Source: Actinomycetota bacterium (lineage in GTDB: Bacteria; Actinomycetota; CADDZG01; WHSQ01). From it: DNA of 56,726 nucleotides. The notes beneath the pieces were generated by a model. That model was not told the DNA's origin. It worked only from the letters and a program-made list of their open reading frames with translations, and searched no databases. This document shows, piece by piece, positions 51,032 through 56,726 of the stretch. The stretch lies in contig WHSV01000005.1 of NCBI GenBank assembly GCA_009379915.1, positions 1 through 56,726 on the forward strand. Reading direction: 5' to 3'. The position numbers and the translations under genes were made by a program. Each line of letters begins with the position of its first letter. Within the stretch, counting starts at the first letter, position 1.

Positions 51032-52915
51032 ATGCCACACTGCTCGAACGTCGACGACAAGGAGCGCAGGGAAGTGGACAGGTCCACAGTGGCAGGCGCC
51101 GAACATCTCGAGGCGTCGGGCGAGACCTGGCGCAGAGTCGCGAAGGTCCACAGGGCTGACGTCGAGCAGGCCAGGGAGCGCAACCGACAATCGCGGCTGC
51201 GCTGGGTGCTCGTCATTGGAGTGCTCGTTCTCGCCTACCTCATCAGGAGGGCCGTCGAGAACAACCCTCTGGCCCTCGGCTGGCCTCAGTTCGGGCCCGA
51301 CACCATGCTCTACCTGCTCCCCGTCGCCATCGTGTTGATGGTCGGCGTCGCGATCAGCGCACCACTCATGATGAACCGCAGCCCCCATGTCCGGTTCAGT
51401 CCCGAGGAGATCCCGATCGACTTCTCCGACGTACGGGGCGTGGACACGGTGCTCGAAGAGGTCACGCGCAGCCTTCAGATCTTCCTGACCTATAAGTCGT
51501 TCCGGGAGGAGCTCGGGGGCAACCCGCGCAGAGGCATCCTCTTCGAGGGACCTCCCGGGACCGGCAAGACCCACATCGCTAAAGCGATGGCGGCCGAGGC
51601 CGGGGTTCCCTTCTTCTTCGTCTCCTCGCCCGCGCTGAGCTCGATGTGGCAGGCCGGCTCGTCGCTGAAGATTCGCAGCTTCTTCAAAGCGGTCAAGAAA
51701 GCCGCGCGCAAGGAGGGCGGCGCGATCGGCTTCATCGAAGAGATCGATGCGATCGGCGCGGCGCGGCACGGACTCTATTCCGCGACTGCGTACCAGGGTG
51801 GGCGCTGGAACGTGTCTCGAATGATGGGGACGGGTGACAAGGACACTGCCGTCAACGAGATGCTGATCCAGCTTCAGAGTTTCGACACTCCTCCGTTCGG
51901 ACATCGAATGCGAAACCGTTTCATCGACGCCGCCAACAAGTACCTCCCCAGCCACCGCCAGCTAAAGAAGCGTCAGGCGGACTACGCCAACATCTTGATC
52001 ATCGCTGCGACTAACCGAGCCGACGTACTCGACCCGGCGCTGATGCGACCGGGTCGCTTCGACCGAACGCTCTACTTCGATCTGCCCTCGAGAAACGGCC
52101 GGCGCGACCTGCTCGACTACTTCCTCGCCCGCCGCGCTCACGAGGAGGATATGGACCGGGAGGAACTGCGGGAAGAACTCGCGGCGATGACTCTCGGATA
52201 CAGCCCCGCAATGCTCGAACACATCCTCGACGAGGCGCTCATGTGGGCGATCCGCGAGAGTCGCAGGGAACTCAACTGGCGCGACGTTCAGCGAGCGCGC
52301 CTATCGGAGGAGATCGGGCTCGCCCAACCGGTTGCCTACACGGACCGCGAGCGCGACCTAATTGCAACTCACGAAGCCGGGCATGCGGTGTCCGCTTACC
52401 TGTTCGCGAGTGACTGGCGCAAGCTCGAGGTGCTGTCGATCATCAAACGCCGACAAGCACTGGGCCTACTCGCTCACTCCGATACCGAGGAGCGGTTCAC
52501 CAAGACCAAGTCCGAGCTCGAATCAACCATCCGCATCGCTCTGGGAGGGATGTGCGCAGAGGAACTGTTCTTCGGCGAGCACGGGACCGGGCCATCGAGC
52601 GATCTCCTTGCCGCCACCAGCCTGGGAGCTCAGATGATCGGCTCGTTCGGTATGGGTCGGTCACTCGTTTCCTACGAGGCCGTGAGCAACGGACCGCATA
52701 GTTCTCCCAACATCGTGGCGAAGGTGCTCAGTAACGAGGACACCAAGCGCGAGGTCGAGGACATGCTCGTGGATCAGAAGAACCAGGTCCGCTACAAGTT
52801 CGAGCACAACAGGGACCTCATCGAAGCGCTACGTGACGCCCTGCTCGAGAAAGAGGAGCTGCTCGGCGACGACATCCGAGCGGTGATCGAGAAGACCCTG
52901 GCGGAACGCAACTAG
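51032..52915 (+). CDS. FtsH-like AAA+ membrane metalloprotease (M41-related)
   Basis: 627 residues. Two N-terminal membrane helices (57-75, 92-112) with a short loop. AAA+ domain: Walker A GPPGTGKT at 173-180, Walker B read as FIEEID (Glu236-Glu237 where FtsH has Asp-Glu), and second region of homology ATNRADVLDPALMRPGRFDR with Arg fingers. Zinc protease domain: HEAGH at 447-451, third ligand Asp524 (GPSSDLLAAT). An insertion of roughly 40 residues (PPFGHRMRNRFIDAANKYL, LKKRQADYAN) separates Walker B from the second homology region. ATG 51032 is annotated; GTG 51074 has a better AAGGAG nine bases upstream. First gene of the cassette. Confidence 0.82.
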   Translation: MPHCSNVDDKERREVDRSTVAGAEHLEASGETWRRVAKVHRADVEQARERNRQSRLRWVLVIGVLVLAYLIRRAVENNPLALGWPQFGPDTMLYLLPVAIVLMVGVAISAPLMMNRSPHVRFSPEEIPIDFSDVRGVDTVLEEVTRSLQIFLTYKSFREELGGNPRRGILFEGPPGTGKTHIAKAMAAEAGVPFFFVSSPALSSMWQAGSSLKIRSFFKAVKKAARKEGGAIGFIEEIDAIGAARHGLYSATAYQGGRWNVSRMMGTGDKDTAVNEMLIQLQSFDTPPFGHRMRNRFIDAANKYLPSHRQLKKRQADYANILIIAATNRADVLDPALMRPGRFDRTLYFDLPSRNGRRDLLDYFLARRAHEEDMDREELREELAAMTLGYSPAMLEHILDEALMWAIRESRRELNWRDVQRARLSEEIGLAQPVAYTDRERDLIATHEAGHAVSAYLFASDWRKLEVLSIIKRRQALGLLAHSDTEERFTKTKSELESTIRIALGGMCAEELFFGEHGTGPSSDLLAATSLGAQMIGSFGMGRSLVSYEAVSNGPHSSPNIVAKVLSNEDTKREVEDMLVDQKNQVRYKFEHNRDLIEALRDALLEKEELLGDDIRAVIEKTLAERN

Positions 52916-52985
52916 GTTCGGGCCGCTCCAAGAGCACAGGCAACTAGGCTGGATGGGCTCTGCTCACGCGCACGGAGAACAAGCA

Positions 52986-53396
52986 ATGAACGGTTACGAG
53001 GTTCTCGAACACACGGCGGATGTCGGCCTCCGCGCTCACGCTCCAGATGTCACGTCGCTGTTCGAACAGGCAACGCGCGGGCTGTGCGAGATCGCGGGCA
53101 TCTGGCAGGACGGGTCGGGAACGCCGGTGGAGATCGACGTCGCAGCGCGCGACCGCGAAGGCCTGGTGGTGGACTGGCTCAACGAGGTGCTCTACCTCCA
53201 CGACTCGCAAAACGTAGCGGTCTGCTCGGTCGAGGTGGATGAGGTTTCAGAGGAACGAGCTCGCGGCCGCATCACGGTTCGACCACTGAGCGAGGGGGCC
53301 GAGACCGCCATCCAGGTGAAAGCGGTCACCTACCACCAGCTTGCGGTGCGCGACACCCCCTCGGGATGGAGCGCGACGGTGTTCTTCGACGTCTGA
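52986..53396 (+). CDS. Archease
   Basis: 136 residues. YEVLEHTADVGLRAHA (with conserved Asp12), the region EGLVVDWLNEVLYLHDSQ and QVKAVTYHQLAVRDTPSGWSATVFFDV are diagnostic for archease, the cofactor that speeds guanylylation and turnover of the RtcB RNA ligase. It sits 17 bases before rtcB. It follows the AAA+ protease by 70 bases. Confidence 0.93.
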   Translation: MNGYEVLEHTADVGLRAHAPDVTSLFEQATRGLCEIAGIWQDGSGTPVEIDVAARDREGLVVDWLNEVLYLHDSQNVAVCSVEVDEVSEERARGRITVRPLSEGAETAIQVKAVTYHQLAVRDTPSGWSATVFFDV

Positions 53397-53413
53397 CCGG
53401 GTAGGCAAGGTTC

Positions 53414-54859
53414 ATGAGCAAGACGCGACGCATCGACGAATACGAGTGGGAGCTCCCAATCGGTTTCGTCGACGGCATGAGAGTTCCCGGCCGTGTGTTC
53501 GCATCGCGCGAATTGTTCGACAAAGCGCTCGCTGACCGGGCCGCCGAGCAGGTAGCGAACGTCGCCACGCTTCCGGGCATCGTCGGGGCGAGCTTCGCGA
53601 TGCCGGATATCCACTGGGGTTATGGCTTTCCGATCGGCGGCGTCGCCGCCACCGACCCGGCCTCGGACGGCGTTCTCTCGCCGGGAGGCGTCGGGTTCGA
53701 CATTGGTTGCGGAGTGCGCCTCGTGCGCACCGACCTGACGCAGGCCGACCTTGACGATTCCCTGAGAGAGCTCGTCCACGCGCTCGGGAATCAGGTTCCT
53801 CGCGGGGTGGGAGGTCGTGGCCGGTTGCCGATCCAAGGGTCGGACATCGACCGGGTCCTGACCGAGGGTGTCGCCTACGCGATCGAACGCGGAGCGGGCT
53901 GGTCCGAGGACGGTCAATCCTGTGAGGACCTTGGGACCTTGCCGGATGCGGACGCGTCACAGGTGTCGGAGCGCGCCAAGGAGCGGGGGCGAGGACAGCT
54001 CGGCAGCCTGGGAGCGGGCAATCATTTTCTGGAGATCCAGATCGTCGACGCCATCCGTGAACGGAGCGCGGCCGAGTTGCTCGGGCTGGTCGAGGGGCAG
54101 GTCTGCGTGATGATCCATTCCGGTTCGCGCGGAGTGGGCCACCAGACGTGCACCGACTATCTGCGGTCCATCGACCGGCTCGGCAATGCGTTCGGATACG
54201 CCCCTCCCGACCGTCAGCTTGCGTGCGTGCCGTTGAACCACGAACTCGCCGAGAGCTACCGGGGAGCCATGAACGCGTGTGGCAACTTTGCCCTGGCCAA
54301 CCGGCAAGTGCTGATGGACGGGGTCCGAGCGGCGTTCGAGTCTGTCTTCCAGAGCTCGGCTCGAGATCTGGGGATGCAGCTCGTGTACGACGTCAGCCAT
54401 AACCTCGCGAAGCTCGAGGAGCATTCGATCGATGGAACTCCTCGCCCCGTGTGCGTTCATCGCAAGGGCGCCACACGCGCCTTCGGGCCGTCACATCCCG
54501 ATCTACCTGAACGGTTTCGATCAACGGGTCAGCCGGTTCTGATTCCCGGCTCGATGGGGACGTCCTCATTCGTTCTAACCGGAACCGACGCGGCTGCCAC
54601 GAAGTCTTTCTCCTCTACCTGTCACGGAGCTGGACGCGCGATGTCACGAACCAAAGCGAAGAAGCAGATGAGCGGACAAGAGCTCCGCAAGCAGCTCGAG
54701 TCGGCCGGTATTGCGCTCGCTCGAACCAGGTGGAAGCTGCTGAGCGAAGAGGCCCCCTACGCGTACAAGGACGCGGAGGATGTCGTCGCGGCGTGTGAGG
54801 GTGCCGGGCTGAGTCGCGTGGTCGCACGTCTAAGACCGGTGGGCGTGGTCAAGGGCTAG
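53414..54859 (+). CDS. rtcB: RNA-splicing/repair ligase RtcB
   Basis: 481 residues. GTP- and Mn-dependent ligase joining 2',3'-cyclic phosphate or 3'-phosphate ends to 5'-OH RNA. Metal ligands Asp96 and Cys99 (GFDIGCGVR), Asn203-His204 (GAGNHFLE), His235 (HSGSRG) and His329 (YDVSHNLAK). The guanylylated catalytic His404 is in TCHGAGRAMSR. Numbering is almost identical to Pyrococcus RtcB, so the active site is complete. Together with archease it forms an RNA-repair module. Targets (cleaved tRNA, rRNA or mRNA) are not indicated. Confidence 0.95.
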   Translation: MSKTRRIDEYEWELPIGFVDGMRVPGRVFASRELFDKALADRAAEQVANVATLPGIVGASFAMPDIHWGYGFPIGGVAATDPASDGVLSPGGVGFDIGCGVRLVRTDLTQADLDDSLRELVHALGNQVPRGVGGRGRLPIQGSDIDRVLTEGVAYAIERGAGWSEDGQSCEDLGTLPDADASQVSERAKERGRGQLGSLGAGNHFLEIQIVDAIRERSAAELLGLVEGQVCVMIHSGSRGVGHQTCTDYLRSIDRLGNAFGYAPPDRQLACVPLNHELAESYRGAMNACGNFALANRQVLMDGVRAAFESVFQSSARDLGMQLVYDVSHNLAKLEEHSIDGTPRPVCVHRKGATRAFGPSHPDLPERFRSTGQPVLIPGSMGTSSFVLTGTDAAATKSFSSTCHGAGRAMSRTKAKKQMSGQELRKQLESAGIALARTRWKLLSEEAPYAYKDAEDVVAACEGAGLSRVVARLRPVGVVKG

Positions 54860-54915
54860 GCGGACCGCTGCGTAAATACACGGGTCCTCGGTGACCGCTT
54901 CCTCTAGGTCGCGCA

Positions 54916-55286
54916 GGCGAAAACCCAAAGGCGCATCTGCGGGGGCAAAGTTAGGACAGCCCGGCGTGTTCTTGCCGCTGAGGCTCCGTTTCGGCCGAAC
55001 CTTCCGCCGATTTGGTCGCTTAAGCGACCATCGTGCGCGAAGGAACGAGCCCAACGCAGATTCAGGCTGCCGAGGTCATACTTTCGACCATTTACCGACA
55101 CAGATCGTCGTTTTTCGTCGATAGTCCGCGATCCAAGCCGAAGCGGGCCCGAAAACCGAGGCACGGCACAACTCACCCCCGTTGATGCCGGTTTGCCTTT
55201 GACTCAGCAACCGAACGGCTCGGAGCGGGCCCCGAAGACACGACACGGCACGGCACTAACTCTCACCCTCGTCGATGCCGGTTTTT
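54916..55286 (-). repeat. Right arm of the inverted repeat flanking the rtcB cassette
   Basis: Mirror image of 50506-50872. Contains hairpins at about 55152-55194 (CGGCACAAC / GTTGATGCCG, with AAAACC and GGTTT flanks) and 55249-55286 (CGGCACTAAC / GTCGATGCCG followed by a T-run). A plus-strand frame (54891-55124) encodes HTFDHLPTQIVVF, similar to HTFDHSPTQIGVF from the left arm. It fills the gap between rtcB and mca; no gene is supported here. Confidence 0.8.
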
Positions 55287-55298
55287 GACTTTGAACCA

Positions 55299-56159
55299 TT
55301 AGGTCCCCAGAAAGAGATCGTCCTCGAGATCTTTGGTCTCGACGGTGGAGGTCACCAGCGTGTAGTCCTCCCAGGGATAGACCTTCCTGATGACATCGTC
55401 CGGGATGGCGAACCACCAAGAGTCGGGATCGATCTGAGTCGCATGAGCGAGCAATGCCTTTGTCCGCAGCTCCACGTAGTCGCCGACGTCGACGCGCGCG
55501 TTGATCTCTGGGTCGCGAAACCCACTCTCTTCCCACTGCTCGAGCCATCCCTGATAAGGGCTCTCCTTGCCCTCGTCGAGCATGGCCTGGTGCAAGGCTT
55601 CCATGCGACTCTTGTTGAAAGTCGCGAAGAAGTACAGCTTGGATGGTTGCCACGGTTCACCGCGCTCGGGATGCAGCTCCGGGTCACCGGCCTCCTTGAA
55701 CGCCTGTGTCCCCCACTCGTGCACGCGCACATGGTCGGGGTGTTCGTAGCCGCGTGACTCGTCGTAGCACAGCACGACCTCGGGCCGTTCCTTGCGGATG
55801 ATTTCGACGAGGCGGCCGACGGCTTCGTTCGGATCCGCGTTCGTGAAGGCCTCGGGATCAGAGTTCGATGGACGACCCGGCATGCCCGAGTCGCGGTACC
55901 CAAGCATGTAGATCTCGGCAACGCCGAGCATGTCGCATGCGGTCTGAAGCTCCGCCTTCCTTATCTCGTCTATGCGATCGAGTATTCCCGGCTTGTCCAT
56001 CCGCGGGTTGAGGATCTCCCCCTCCTCACCACCGGTGGCGCATACCAGCGCCACGCGCACACCCTCGTCCGCGTAGAGCGCCATGGTCCCCGCGCCTTTG
56101 GAGGACTCGTCATCCGGATGGGCGTGGATCGCGAGCAAGCAACGCTGTTTCTCAGACAT
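55299..56159 (-). CDS. mca: Mycothiol S-conjugate amidase (Mca), PIG-L/LmbE family
   Basis: 286 residues. Zinc site AHPDDE (His14, Asp17) and His143 in GYEHPDHVRVHEW. Extended LmbE-type core with CATGGEEGEILNPRMD and YMLGYRDSGMPG, and a C-terminal segment ALLAHATQIDPDSWWFAIPD typical of Mca rather than MshB (the Lys/Gly difference region is not resolvable by eye). It cleaves mycothiol adducts of electrophiles, releasing mercapturic acids, which marks the organism as a mycothiol producer, i.e. an actinobacterium. Divergent from the last gene. Confidence 0.9.
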   Translation of the reverse strand: MSEKQRCLLAIHAHPDDESSKGAGTMALYADEGVRVALVCATGGEEGEILNPRMDKPGILDRIDEIRKAELQTACDMLGVAEIYMLGYRDSGMPGRPSNSDPEAFTNADPNEAVGRLVEIIRKERPEVVLCYDESRGYEHPDHVRVHEWGTQAFKEAGDPELHPERGEPWQPSKLYFFATFNKSRMEALHQAMLDEGKESPYQGWLEQWEESGFRDPEINARVDVGDYVELRTKALLAHATQIDPDSWWFAIPDDVIRKVYPWEDYTLVTSTVETKDLEDDLFLGT

Positions 56160-56176
56160 CCAAGTAGGCTACCCGG

Positions 56177-56722
56177 GTGTCGCCCCAACCCCTGCAACGA
56201 GACTTCTTCGATCGTGCGCGCGCGGTCGCCGTCGCCGTCATGATCGCCGCGGGCGTGGCCATAATGATCGGGTCGTTCCTCGAGTGGGTATCGCTCTCCG
56301 ACGTCCCGGATCGAGTCGAGGATGCCGACTTCGGGGCCGGGGAAGACTTCGAAGACGAGCAACAGAGGACCGAGCCCGTGTCGGGGACTGAGACGCCGTA
56401 CGGAATCAACGCCCTGGTCGCCGGCGCCGTTTTGATTGGTGCCGCGCTGGTGCTACTCGGCCGGCGACGGGGGAAATGGGCCTGGCTGGGCTTCCTCGCT
56501 GCCGTGATTGCCGGGGGGCTCACGATCACGGCGTATCGAGGCATCGCCGACACCTCGTCGCCGCTGCATCAGGAACTGGACCTTGTGGGCAGAGCGCGGC
56601 CGGGTTTTGGGCTCACACTCGTGGCGGCGGGAGCCATCGCAGGTCTGGTTGCCGCGGTAGGAGGCGTGATCGCCACGCCGTACAGAGAACCCGAAGAGGA
56701 AGGGCTCAGTCCCGAGTCCTAG
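56177..56722 (+). CDS. Four-helix membrane protein of unknown function
   Basis: 181 residues, GTG start. Helices at about 15-36, 77-96, 101-120 and 142-166, with an acidic extracytoplasmic loop (VEDADFGAGEDFEDEQQ) after helix 1. The layout (helix, acidic/Gly loop, three helices, ending in a charged tail) is like the two proteins at 42.0-43.1 kb, but no common motif is clear. The stop lies four bases from the window end. Confidence 0.6.
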   Translation: MSPQPLQRDFFDRARAVAVAVMIAAGVAIMIGSFLEWVSLSDVPDRVEDADFGAGEDFEDEQQRTEPVSGTETPYGINALVAGAVLIGAALVLLGRRRGKWAWLGFLAAVIAGGLTITAYRGIADTSSPLHQELDLVGRARPGFGLTLVAAGAIAGLVAAVGGVIATPYREPEEEGLSPES

Positions 56723-56726
56723 AGAC

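Noticed and set aside
50506-55286. Calling the inverted-repeat unit a composite transposon
   Set aside because: No transposase or integrase and no clear target-site duplication were seen, so mobility is kept only as a hypothesis in the findings.

Overview
The window is high-GC bacterial DNA, most likely from a deep-branching member of the Actinomycetota. The case rests on several linked signals: a mycothiol S-conjugate amidase-like gene (mca), a BldC-type regulator, a valine/leucine dehydrogenase beside a branched-chain 2-oxoacid dehydrogenase, a DUF6458 membrane protein, many GTG/TTG starts and 4-nt stop/start overlaps. No 16S rRNA or class marker is present, so I cannot place it more finely. 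No transposase, integrase, phage gene or CRISPR array was recognised.

Layout. 1-2.5 kb: a decayed subtilase fragment, a GlsB-type membrane protein, a frameshifted secreted protein, tRNA-Asp and tRNA-Phe with a strong hairpin terminator, then bldC. 3.7-8.3 kb: valine dehydrogenase and E1-alpha, E1-beta and E2 of a 2-oxoacid dehydrogenase complex, a branched-chain amino acid oxidation operon without E3. 9.2-20.9 kb: a palindromic GntR-type operator followed by a 4-hydroxyphenylacetate (homoprotocatechuate meta-cleavage) operon: flavin reductase, GntR regulator, DapA-like aldolase, HpaG, HpaE, HpaB and HpaD. It runs on into a LivHMGFK-type ABC importer in which LivM, LivG and LivF are one polypeptide. 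20.9-26.3 kb (minus strand): PaaK, YjbQ, a thioesterase, L-aspartate oxidase and a PaaG-like hydratase, so aromatic-acid catabolism continues here.

26.4-27.6 kb: an L,D-transpeptidase. 27.8-40.9 kb (minus strand): two purine runs, purB-purC-yip1-purS-purQ-purL-purF and dodecin-purA-purD-purE-purK, separated by a methyltransferase and a 60-bp tandem repeat. 40.9-44.1 kb: a locus of small membrane proteins, including a tandem-duplicated four-helix family and a Trp-rich motif shared by two proteins. 44.2-50.5 kb: a DUF255/thioredoxin-domain protein, an ArfB-like release factor, a frameshifted VOC protein, a CrtC/AttH-like protein, a GT4 glycosyltransferase and a membrane protein.

50.5-55.3 kb is the most unusual segment. 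An RNA-repair cassette (FtsH-like AAA+ metalloprotease, archease, RtcB ligase) is framed by about 370-bp imperfect inverted repeats. Each arm carries two terminator-like hairpins, and related hairpin elements occur near 3.5 kb and perhaps 27.7 kb. The window ends with mca and another four-helix membrane protein.

Three otherwise well-conserved genes each appear interrupted by one single-base frameshift, which may be real decay or assembly error.
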